From NCBI GenBank assembly GCA_003344405.1, contig NOWV01000136.1, positions 1 through 64,000 of the forward strand: a stretch of DNA of 64,000 nt, given 5' to 3'. This document shows positions 1 through 12,005 of the stretch, in pieces (position 1 is the stretch's first letter; every line of letters begins with the position of its first letter). The translations under genes and the position numbers were made by a program. The notes beneath the pieces were generated by a model. The model did no database searches. It was not told where the DNA came from and was given only the letters and a program-made list of their open reading frames with translations. This DNA is from Trichoplax sp. H2. Taxonomy: Eukaryota > Placozoa > Uniplacotomia > Trichoplacea.

Positions 1-3000
1 GGGAAAAATACATTTACCATACCATTTTGCAAGTAATTTTAGCAACAAAAGTTCAATAATGCTATTAAACGATGATTGTTGTCAGTATATTCTGTTAGCC
101 AGTGGTGTTTTAAGACATTCTAGACAACCTTGTTTATAGTCTTGGTTATGTAAACTGTATCAATTTTTGATATACCTCTATTTACTTTACTTTGTGTAAT
201 TACATTTTAAGAAGAACAGTAAATGTTACTCAATAAATCATTACCCGAATTTACTTTATAGAAATGGACAATGCATACAGAATATCGTGATTGTCTTTTA
301 TAGTACTTGATATCAGTTATAATTTGAAGTACAGTATAAGTATATTAAATAATGTTCAAGCATTTATAAATAGTACCGTTATGGTATTCTTTACGGAATC
401 GTTCACATACCGAATTTTAGACACCGATTGGCCACTGCACTGTTCACTACAGATCAGTTAATCTATCATTTCAAGTATCTTATTAAACAATTTGCAAGAT
501 CTGCAGGATGTTATAGTACCATTTGATAAGTTCTACGGATAACCTGTATCTAACATGCCGTTTACGCCGTAAAAACTATATATATATGTTGCTAAGATGA
601 TTGATTTTTCCGGGACAAAATTTTTTCGCCATCTCCATATCCAGGACCTAATGTTGACCGATGATACTGTATAAGGTATCTTGTAAAATATTTTTAACCT
701 ATAAGTGATCAACTCCATTACATAATATAGCAATTCTAAAGGAGCTATTTAAGAGCTGTTTGTGAAGATAATACATTTCTAATAAAGTTTCTCAACGAAA
801 ACTTACGTATAATAAAAGTCAATAGATCGCATTTAATCAACTGTAAAGGTTCAGCTGCTTTCTGCTAAATTTATTATTAGTTAAAAAACATCTGTATACA
901 TGTAGTCAAGACACATAACGATTCAGAATATGATCATATGTTGAAGTTGATAAGAGATACTTAGAATGTCAAGGGAGTTTAAATTTAACAACGATTGAAA
1001 AACTTAAGGAATAACTATAATACTCTTAGCGAATTTGGTACCCCGTAAAAATTCCTTGCCACTATTAGAGGAATAATTTAAAAAAATTTTAAAATATGAA
1101 CTATGCATGAGTATAAAGAATCTGTGATAAAACCGACCACGTAATTAAATCCGTAATATAGCGCTTGTGAGCCACATGGTTTTGACTAAAATTGCCTTAA
1201 AACTGAATCCGATCGTTTCAAATAAAATTAGCGTTATGATACAGGTAAATTGTGTCTGAACTTTATGAGATTTTTGTTTTCCTAAATGATGCAAAGTATT
1301 TTTCTCAAGTTAATTTCAGAATGATTGATCTATAAATGTTTAGTTTTAAATGCCATCAAGAACTGTACGAAGCCTATAAATAGTAGTACAATCAGAAAAC
1401 TAAAAGTTAAGAGTAAAATAGAGCTATTTTGAAGGATTACTTGAAATTCAAATACATTCTATCTCGGTTGGCTATAAATAAAATTGTTCACTTTTTTTGT
1501 AAGGTTACTTGGTTATTGACACTTTAGTCCTGTCTTTCCTTATCATTTTACTAAAAATCTTGGTAATTAGTTATTTTAAAGGTTATTTGACCTTATCTTT
1601 CTCATAGGTTTTTAATGAATTGTTGTTTTATCATTTCCCGATTTACTTGGCGTTAAAGTGCCGTTAAGTCGACTAGATTGCGCGAAGTAGAATCGAAACT
1701 TAATAATAGTTTTTGAAAATTTGATTTCACTACGTATTATTTTATTACATATGTTTGCTAATTGAGCCAAAATTGTGCATATTGATATTTTACATTTAAA
1801 ATTCGAGATACGTTATCAAAATATTGAATCAACTGTTTCATTGATAAGCTCAATCAATCGGATTCCTTTCAATTAATTTTAAACTACAAAACAAAAACCA
1901 AGGCAGTAATTAGATTACCAACCATTTATTTCTTTAATGGATTTTCGCTCCTCAGGTATTGATAAATGTAACTGTATCATTTAACGTAATTAATTTGATA
2001 ATGTTGAGGCGGGCAGTATCTAGGTTGAAATTTTTTAATTATAGAGTAATAGTAAGACTAAAGCTTAGGCGATATTCAATGTTATAATTGCTCTATTATC
2101 CAAATGGGAAAGATAAATCAAAATTGAACTCTTCAAGAAATTTTGATCTAATAATAAAATAGCAAAATTGATCCTAATTAATAGCTATAATAATGGGCAA
2201 TTCTTGCCAAACATTTATCTCTTTCGATGAATTTAATAGCATTTTCAGAAGCTAAAAAAGAGCATTACCGGTTTATATAACAGAAATTAACATAACGAGT
2301 TTTTCATACAAAGTGCGATAAATATAGCCTTAGATAAGATCTACAAGAACTTAAAGAAACTCTATTTCAATACTATACGACTATGAAAGGCTATTTTCAG
2401 TCGTATATTACGCACGCTAGCGTATGTATTCGTTTATTGACGTAATTTAATGAAATTGAATCAGGAATGATTAATATTTAAAGGCATTTTATTACAAAGA
2501 ATGATCTTCACACGAGAAAATATTAATTAGTATCTTGAATGGAGTGTAAAACTATACTATATCAAATTGAATTATGCCTCAGGAATCTCTGGCATGATTA
2601 GTCTTTAAAACGATGATGAATGACGTTACTTAAATTTGCTATTCGACATTCCACATCCTATTGAGTCTATTTACTGTAAAAGGAATTATAACCTTCCAAT
2701 TAGGATAAATTAAAGATATTGATCAGGATTGCACAACATGCTACTTGTGTTTTAAGCGGTAAGCAAATAAACATCAAATTGTTTTTTCCGGCAACGAGTT
2801 GTCCATGACATGCAAGTTATCCTAGCCTAACCTAAAATCCTAGAGATAGTCTACGTGCCTAGCAAATTGTTATTACTACCTTGTACTCTATTTACTTACA
2901 GCTAGGGTAAGAAGTGTTGAACTTGTTGGGTTATTATCTTTGCTATTAACACCTCAATTTAACTATTGTTTTACAAGATTATATTCTGGCCTTCACAGTT

Positions 3001-3309
3001 GACAGACATCTTCATTCTTAATTAATTTCTTATATGTCGAGTATAATATCCTCATTGCATGATTTCCATTCGTAATAAATAGACCCATTAATAAGTTTTA
3101 TAAGTAGTTAATTCAACGTCATCCATTCAGTAATCAGCGATTTCATTCCTCTTCGTAATGGCCGAATATAACATTCATATTATCCAGTGTAGTAACCTCC
3201 AGTCATTCTGACATTAATTAATTTACTCTACATCTTTGGTCTAAAAAGTAAAGCTTATGAAATTGACCTATAATATAAGTTACTGGAGCAGTTTTGACTT
3301 CTAACTTCA
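1..3309. other. AT-rich region without recognisable gene
   Basis: No convincing coding exon, splice-linked exon series or RNA gene was seen on either strand. Open frames here are short, lack family similarity and fall in AT-rich sequence. Confidence 0.5.
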
Positions 3310-4160
3310 ATATCATCGATTGATGTAATATCGATTACGACTGGTGTTGCACAAGCGATCATATTGTCCATTTTTTTCTATATTGCATATTTCAATACTG
3401 TCGATTAAACAGTAATAATCTGATAGTAAGTTTGCAGCTCGTCGATGTTAAAAGACAGGCAATTTTTACTCTCCGTTGGAAACCCTCGATCGATCTATTA
3501 TCGACCACAGTTGGTTTTGCATAAGCTATCACTTTGTTCATTCTTTCGAAGTCACTGATTTCAATGGTATTGATTGAAAAGTTAATCAACCGATGATCAG
3601 TTTGCAGTCCATCAATTTTAAAAGATAGAAGCAATATGTCTTAGTTGAAGACTAGCCATAGATCTATCACAAGCTATCATTTTGCTCATTCTTTCCAAGT
3701 TACTTATCTCATTACCATCGATTGAAGAGCAAATAATCTAATAGCTAGCTTGCAGCTAGTCGATGTTAAAAGGTAGAGGAGGTAATTTTTCTATTGAGTT
3801 AAAGATTTCAAGTGTATTATTGACTGATTGATTGATCTGATATCGATTATGGTTGGAGTAGTATAAGCTATCATCTTTGTTTATTCTTCCAAATTACGTT
3901 ATTTATCATCAGTACTATCGTCTGAAAAGTTAATAATCTGACTTCTAGCTTGCAGTTAATCAACGTTAAAAGATAGCGGCAACTTTTCTCCTTACTTGAA
4001 GATGATCGATTAATCTAATATCGATTATGGTTGGTATAGCACAGGCAGTAAGATCGTTCATTCTTTTGAAATCACTGATTTCAATACTATTAACTGAAAG
4101 TAAATAATCTGATAGCTAGTTTGTAGTTAACAGATGTTAGAAGACAGACTACACAATCTT
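3310..4160. repeat. Diverged tandem repeat, about five units of ~170 bp
   Basis: Successive units share, in the same order: ATATCGATTA-type start, TTGG, AAGCTATCAT, a TTCATTCTTTC block, a TGATTTCAAT block, AATAATCTGATAG, GCTTGCAG and GATGTTAAAAGA. Units begin near 3310, 3480, 3650, 3820 and 4000. The copies are substantially diverged, so the array looks old. Open frames crossing it (for example around 3392-3634) are incidental. Confidence 0.7.
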
Positions 4161-5828
4161 TATTTTATACTGAAGGTCTTTTATAGCTGCATTCAATGAC
4201 GAGTGAACTGATAGAAGATTTCATTCGATCGAGTAAAATTAAACTGTACAATCTCTTAATTAATTCTAATAAGATTTATTTTAACAATGTGATGAGGAGT
4301 TCAGTGATTCAGTGGTGCGGACTTTGTTGCCATGCGAAGAAATATACCAATGTTTTATACGAAAAATTGGATACTATATTATGCTGTAGACTGTAATTGC
4401 GTATATGTGGTTGTTATGGTAGAACAGCGTACAAACTGACTTAAAGTAAAGTGAGGAAATATTAATACTACTACTGCTACTCAACGATATCCTAGATAGA
4501 AATCGACGATATTTATAATTTTGAAGACAGCATACATGCAGAAAAAGGATTGTAGGATTAAATACAACAAATGGGTATATCATAGTAGACTATGTACTAG
4601 CGAATGATTGTAGAAAGGAATAAAACTATACGGGCTATAAATAACCAAGGCAAGCTATATATGAATATATTGCAACAAAACTGTAACAGGTAGCTATGTC
4701 AACGATTATGTTTAAGAATATAGTAGTTACAGCACAAACTAAATACACTACATGTGCCATCGACGTAAACGTATCAGGCTCTGGTAGAAAATAAGTAATT
4801 GCGGCATTATACAGTCTACCTTAATTATGTAATCCGATATTGCCTAAATCTATTCCTATTAACTGAAAATGAAATGCTAATCTGATATCTACAGTATTGA
4901 TAGTTACTGCAATAACTATTAAAATGAAAGATAAAAACAATAAAAATAAATTAATCGCGGTGATCCCTTTCTTTATTCAATCTTGTATCACTGCATTGAA
5001 TAATACCGTGCATGACTGATGGCTACTGACAATTTGGAGGCCTGTAAAGTTGCGTAATATTACTAGCTATCATTTTTACATCTCTATGCTGATGTGATAA
5101 AAATATCTTATTAAACATGCAATAAGAACTACAGTTTCTTGTAATACTTCATTTTATTATGTCATGCGCGTATAATTATAGTCTTAAGCTTATTTGGGAC
5201 TGCACTGCAGCTGAATAAAATAAATTGTTTGACAGCCATTTTGTAAAGATCGATACATTGCAGGAAAGCGACTCAGGAGACTGTCAATCCTATTCGTTAT
5301 GAAATTAGGATTTTAAATGCTATCTTGCAGTTTTGTCACTCATGGTAGTACCATATTTATCTATGGACTAGCATACCTTTCCATAATTAGTCGACATTGT
5401 TTGTAAGATCGATCTCCTTGTTCTATCTCGCCTACAGTGAAGTGTATGCAATGATTTCCTCTACGGAGTAACACTATAGCATTTCGCTCGACGAAGTCTA
5501 ATTATAATTGTCAGTTTTTATTGTCAAAATAAATATGCCTGAATTGGAGACGTAAAGGTATGCATTATCCATAGCATTGTTGAAATTCAATAACTTGGCA
5601 ATTTGGATCACTGATTGAATTTCCTTAATATTAACCGCGGACAATAACAGTCATGATTTGATATTATTAGTATGTTATTAATGATTAAGAGTTAACTTTG
5701 ATTACTACGGCGTAAAACATATTGTTGAACGTTTTATTGTCCTGTAGTTCTTCTGTTGACTTTCGTAATGACTTTGACCCTCATTGCAGGAGTCCCACAG
5801 GGGACCAAACGATTTGAAACAACATCTG
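4161..5828. other. Intergenic, nothing recognised
   Basis: AT-rich sequence with no exon-like stretch, RNA gene or clear repeat recognised by eye. Confidence 0.4.
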
Positions 5829-5960
5829 TTTATATATATGTTAGTCGGCCATTCCTAGGAATGGGCGGTCATTCTTAGGAATGGCCGCAATCTTAGCATT
5901 GGCCGTAACCAATCTTAAGGACAAAATCATTCTTATGAATGCCCTTAACATATATATTCA
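5829..5960. mobile_element. Short MITE-like element with imperfect terminal inverted repeats
   Basis: Both ends carry TATATATGTTA in inverted orientation, followed on each side by a CATTC..AGGAATG / CATTC..AAGAATG motif. The arms match imperfectly over about 30 bp. The interior repeats ATTC-CTAGGAATGG and ATTCTTAGGAATGG. No coding capacity. Length about 130 bp, flanked by TA-rich sequence. This is compatible with a non-autonomous DNA transposon (MITE), but it could be a simple foldback sequence. Confidence 0.5.
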
Positions 5961-7186
5961 TGTTGCACGCGGTCAGGATCAATTTAATATTTTTATTTTG
6001 TAAAGTTATTGGAAATTATGTTGTATGATGATGGCTAGCACTGTCCTTCTTGTATCCATGCAGTCCTTGCACTTTGTGCATACTGTGTGGTATGTATGTA
6101 CAATTAATTACAACCAGATCTCTTTGAGGACAATCAAATCAATAGCGCTCTACAAGTTATTGTTCCGTAAGGCCTAGACCTGTTTTCTTCACGCCTTCAA
6201 GGCAATTGTCCTCTTCCAACTATCTGTCATACAGCAGAAACTATCATTTGTTCATTAGCATGATTCTATTAAAGATGGAAAGAATGCTTTATCATTATCT
6301 TCTCCCTCTATTATTTTGCTATAGTAGGCAAATTCAAATTACATAATAATAAATTACATAATCTTCAATGAATCGTGCATCAATTCATCCTATCTTGCTA
6401 TTATTGGATGAATAATATCCAGCCATATCTCTATCGCTAACGTTATTCTTTCAACATCGCTTATGTTCAATGTATAATGTTTTACTTATTCGATGGGCGT
6501 TAAAATATTATTTTGAACGAAAGCTGCTTAACCAGAGTGAATAAGCGTTATATCATAAGCGGCCGCGCTATTACATCTAGTTTTGTCTGGGGATTGAAAG
6601 GGCAGGAGAAGGTTAAAAAAACTTGTATTCTTAAACAGACAGTCTGGCATACAGATTACCCTCTCTCTCTCTTAATTCTAATCAATAATCCGGATGTTTA
6701 ACATAATCGTTCAAAGCCAGTCTATGTATCGGCACGACCGCCAAGGAAATGAATAGCTCGCCTTGGCAGTGATTATCATTTCCTCAGTTGAATATTAGTA
6801 TAGCTACCATATATGAATCATATTGAATGTTTGTGGGCACTGTAAAGCATACAGGAGTATTCTTTTCCTTCTTCATTTCTTATTGAAGTCTTAACTTTAT
6901 GTAGATAAATAGGGAAGAGAGTAATTATTAACGGAGAGTGGTGAACAAAGGATAGTAAATGGTTTACAAACTCCAGGACGTAGATGTAATTCATCTCAAG
7001 ACCACCCTAATAACTTACGTCATAGCAAGTCGCGTTAGAAAATAAAAGCGATTGTTCCGAAGCAGACGTTGCATAAGACAGTGTAGTTTGTTATTTTTCT
7101 AATCCCTTTTTAATTTATTAATTATTTCCTTCAACCGCTTTCCTTTCGCGGTCAAATAAATTTCAATCGCAAGGCGAGAAAGTAAA
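5961..7186. other. 5' flank of the first SLC23 gene
   Basis: No exon recognised. The stretch presumably holds the promoter and 5' UTR of the transporter gene starting at 7187, but no specific element could be defined. Confidence 0.35.
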
Positions 7187-10100
7187 ATGACGAACAATTC
7201 AAATCATCAGGAGGAACTGATCGTCGAGAGCGACCAACGTGAGGCAAATCACAGCAGTGCTAATCAGGTAGGATGCACGTAGCTTTCTTTCTCCTTCAAG
7301 TAAATACGTTTATGTCAATATGTACTTTAATCAACTTGCCATACATCAACAACGATCGATAGCGTTCTGTAAGGTAACAAGAATTAGACACGCATATTAT
7401 TTAATCGTCATGATAGATATCCGAGAGATACGAGATAGATTAGGATGATAAAATAGATTGATAAGGAGAAAAAATACTAGTAGCAGTCGATAATATAGTA
7501 CACGATCGAGACATCAATAGTCAAATCAATTAAAGATAAAATGTTCATACGCTATAAAATGATAGCCGATGTTCATGTCTAATTAATTCTCATCATTTTA
7601 TTCATTCTTTCATTTGGACTCAAAGACATCCCGACATGAAAAGAAAAGCCTTAGTAAGTATTCTATCCAAGGCATTAGGCAACAAGATATGAAAGACCTA
7701 GTTTGTCTTGATAACAGATTAATCTCTTATAGTTGATAAATTCCCACTACAACTAATCTGACTTGCTTTATAGTTGTTTTTAAGCTTCATGAAGTTCCTC
7801 CAATTATGTTTACCATTGGCCTAGCATTCCAAGTAATCGCGTAGTATTATGCAAAGTACAATAGACTACCGATTTAATGGCAGTTATGTAGCTAGTACTT
7901 GTACTGTTTTTGTTTTTTCATTAAATATTGAATTACCATTTCGATACTTGTTAAAGGTCAACGTTATTCTACAATAACTAATTAAATAATTTATCCGATC
8001 CTACTATTTTCCGGCAGCATTATTTAACCATGTTTGGTGGTACTATTTCATTGCCGTTTGTTGTATCGGCTCCGCTTTGCATTGGTAACAATAATCCATT
8101 AGCCATTAGCGATTTAATTTCCACTGTTTTCTTTGTTTCCGGCATTGCTACCTTATTGCAAGTAACATTTGGAGTCAGGTTAGTTTACATTCAATAAAGC
8201 GTATCAATGGTTCTTCTTAATGTATTGATATCTTTAATAGATCCGTATAATTTGATGCTATAGTAAAATAGATTGTACCTCATAAAGCAATAAATTCTAC
8301 TTCTACATTATAAAAAGTCCTATGCTTTTATGCAAAGTGATTTACTTAATTGAAAGAAAGCCCCAATTAGAATTTCTTTCTCTTGCATAGTAGAGGTATA
8401 ACTTAATTTCAATAATATTCATTCACACTACTTTATTTGATCTGTTTGTTGGCTTTTCTTCCAAGATAATACAGTAGGGATTATAAGGTTGTTATGGCTT
8501 GAATAATTACGTCGACCATCCAAGCTTAACATACCGATTTAAATAGTAGTTGCTCTACCGTACGAATGTTCCATACAGTATAGCGTCAATTGATACCCAT
8601 GAATAAATTTCTTCATCATTACTACTTTATCCTCAACAACGCCATGGTAGTACAATTTGTCAACATAATACGAATGATAGAATCAATATCTTCATGATTT
8701 AAATATACCGGGTATTAGTCATTAGCCTTTGATATCTGTTATGTTCTCTGGTCATCGATCGTTTCTTTAGCCTATTTGATTCAGCCAAGCATTTTAAAAG
8801 TAGATTGTCCATTAATCTGTAATCATTATATTGATTATTAAACCAACAAGTTGTATCCAATTCTTTTACAGGCTACCTATCGTACAAGGAGCATCGTATG
8901 CCTTCGTGACACCAACTTTCGCTATAATGTCGCTTGAGAAATGGAAAAGTACATGTAGTCCCAATACTGTACCTTGGGCGAGTAAGTCATGATGCAGGAT
9001 ATTTACTAGCTATCTTTTCATAACTCAATCATCATTTCGATTTTTATCATATTACTAATCAAATAGAATACACTTTTATTGATTCTTTATAAACATAAAT
9101 AATAGTAGCCAAGATAGCACTAATAATGTAAAAATTCAATGATGTTCTACTTAATAATTCATGTAGATTTGACATTAGACCAGCAAAACAATCAAACAGA
9201 AATGTGGCAGTCTCGTATTCGAGAGGTAATTTACTCCTGTCCTTATAGATAGTCAGGGATACCCATAGAGCAGTAGGATAACGAATTTGCATACTGCTGT
9301 ATAATTCCAATCAACTATTTTTCATCATGTCTAACGATTCTACGTAAACAATTCATTCTTTTCAAATGTTTTTATCTCGCTAATAACTTATGCAAATTTT
9401 AAATAAATTAAGAAAAATTGCTTTCTATGCGTAAAAAATTATTATCAATGCATATGTTAAGATTCAAGGTGGAATCATGTTGGCATCGCTGTTTCAAGTA
9501 GTCATTGGGTTTACCGGCTTAGTTGGTCTTTGCCTACGATTTATTGGACCTATTACTGTTGCTTGCACAATCACTTTAGTTGGATTAACGCTAATTAGTA
9601 CAGCGACCCTTTATGCATGTAAGAAAATAATAGATGTTTACAATCTTGTCGATATAAATTCTAAAATATATGAAAACAACTGACAATCCTGTTTTTCAGT
9701 AGCAATAAAATCTTTAAAGTAAATTTAAATGCCGAAACTCGGATACTAACTATGATAATAAATTTGATTACAGCTTCTAATTGGGGCATAGCAGTATTGT
9801 AAGTAAAAACTCCAATTAATTAAAACCATCAAATTACTAACGCTACCATCAAAAGTTGTAGCAATTGTAGCCGTTCATAACAACTTGTCTAATATCTATT
9901 AAAAAATATGGTAGGACAATTTTCTTTGTAACCCTTTTCTCTCAAATTCTGGAGAAATATGCTGTTCCACTACCAGGTTATCAGAGAGGCAAAGGCTGTT
10001 ATATCAGTAAAGCTCATATATTTAGACTCTTTCCGGTAAGAAAATCTCGATTACTAACGAGTGATTAATCGCTAGTAATAGATTAGTATATTGCAATAGG

Positions 10101-12005
10101 TAAATTTCAATCCGTTACAAAATTATGTGAATCAGTTGCTCTATATATATAAGACGTTAATTTTAGCCTAGGTGCTATAAATATTTCATATTTTATAATA
10201 ATGATAGGATAATGGTACAGAAATGAAGCTATGACTTTCTCTTATAAAAATTTAAATTAAAAAAAAATAATAGAGTAATTTTAAGATTGATGCAAGTAAA
10301 ATTTTAACGGTTTGCATTGCTTCCGATTTTTTCGTGCTGTGAGCCAACTATCATTAGAACAAGAGATAACAATGTTCTTAATAATTTTTTTCTGAATTAG
10401 GTGTTACTGGCTATTATAGTATCATGGGTAGTTTCGGCCATCCTTACAGCTGCTGGTGCGTTCACTTCTGATCGATCCAATCCGGGCTATTTCGCTAGAA
10501 CTGATGCAAGAATTGCTGTATTGGAAACTTCACCATGGCTTCGGTTCCCGTATCCTTGTATGATAATTTTATTTACAAATCACTACAATTTTAATAGATA
10601 ACAATATAAATTCATTGTTAATATACCCTAGTGATGAAATCGCTTCTTTAAATTCACTAATATGATTGCCCTTTTAATCGCCTCATCTTACCTGTACCTT
10701 CTATTTAATATTTTAGTCCAATGGGGCATACCTACTACTTCTGTTGCCGGTGTATTTGGTATGTTGGCAGGGGTTTTAGCGTCTATGATCGAGTCGATTG
10801 GCGACTATTATGCTTGTGCTAGACTTGTTGAAACTAGACCTCCTCCAAAGCATGCTATTAACCGTGGTATTGGCATGGAAGGAATCGGATGTGTCTTAGC
10901 TGGTATGATTGGTTCAGGTGCCGGAACAACCTCCTACAGCGAAAATATAGGAGCTATTGGCATAACAGGGGTATGATATATTTATTGCTAATATAGCTTT
11001 TTCAAAAACAAAGAATGTAAAAATTAATACTGTGGGTGCCCATTTTCTATCACGTTTGGACGTTCATACATATGCGTAAATCAATTATATCGAGTAATTT
11101 GATCGCTTTAAGATATTTATCGACGTAACTAAATCATTAGAAAAAGACTCATTGACTGCGGAAATAATATTTTACGATAATAAATTGTATGGTATAAAGG
11201 GATTAGTAGTATTTTTAACAAATATAAAATTTTACAAATTGTACAGAATGAGGGATTGGTAGAATCTTGAATAGTTATAATTCTATAATGCATTGCCGTA
11301 GTAATTCGCGTGCCATAAAATATATTAGCTTTCTTACATCTTTATGAACTAGCTCTAATTTTGTCCTGTATCGATATATTAAAGGTTGCTAGTCGAGCTG
11401 TAATCCAGTGTGGATCAGTTATAATGATCGTGTTAGCCATAGTAAGCAAATTTGGAGCACTCTTTGCTTCTATACCCAATCCTGTTGTTGGTGGCGTATT
11501 CGTAATTATGTTTGGAATGGTGACGGCAGTTGGAATATCAAATTTGCAGTTTTGTGATATGAATTCTCCTAGAAATGTCTTTATTGTTGGTTTTTCTATT
11601 ATCTTTGGTATGGCTTTCCCTACTTGGTTGAGCACTAACTCGTCCGTAATTAAAACTACCGTACCGGAACTTGATCAAATTATTGTTGTTTTGCTCAGTA
11701 CTAATATGGCCGTTGGAGGAGTAACGGCCTTAATCCTAGATAATATTATTCCTGGCACTTTAGAAGAACGTGGTATGCGTGCATGGTTTCAAGAAACTGA
11801 AAATAAGTCTGGTAAAATGACTGAAGAATACGTGAAAGAAATGAAAAAAACATACGATCTCCCATTCGGGATATCGGAATTCTTTCGTAGGTTTACTTGT
11901 TCAAGCTATATACCCTTTTGTGCACCACATTACGATATAGAAGAAGAATCAGAACAACACAGAGACTTAGAAATAGGAAAAGTCATCAATACTAGCAGCG
12001 TATGA
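7187..12005 (+). CDS. SLC23-family nucleobase/ascorbate transporter, paralog 1
   Basis: A polytopic plasma-membrane transporter of the NAT/SLC23 (NCS2) family. Exons: 7187-7267, 7626-7653, 7774-7832, 8018-8178, 8872-8981, 9179-9225, 9462-9618, 9774-9798, 9915-10035, 10401-10557, 10717-10970, 11385-12005. They sum to 1821 nt (606 aa) in one open frame, the usual family length. The 28-nt second exon is assigned because it has a GTAAGT donor and makes the phases fit. The [10 protein letters not shown] segment in TM1 carries the family QH pair (Q56-H57). A TM8-type [15 protein letters not shown] segment is present. The signature [QEP]-N-x-G-x4-T-[RKG] is read as E391-N-I-G-A-I-G-I-T-G400. Vertebrate SVCT ascorbate carriers have Pro at the first position, so Glu points to nucleobase transport (inference). 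The gene is a tandem paralog of the one at 16289, with which most exon lengths are identical. Intron-retained frames inside the gene are not separate genes. Confidence 0.9.

Noticed and set aside
10662-10976. Stand-alone 104-residue membrane protein
   Set aside because: It is the SLC23-1 exon 10717-10970 extended into flanking introns.
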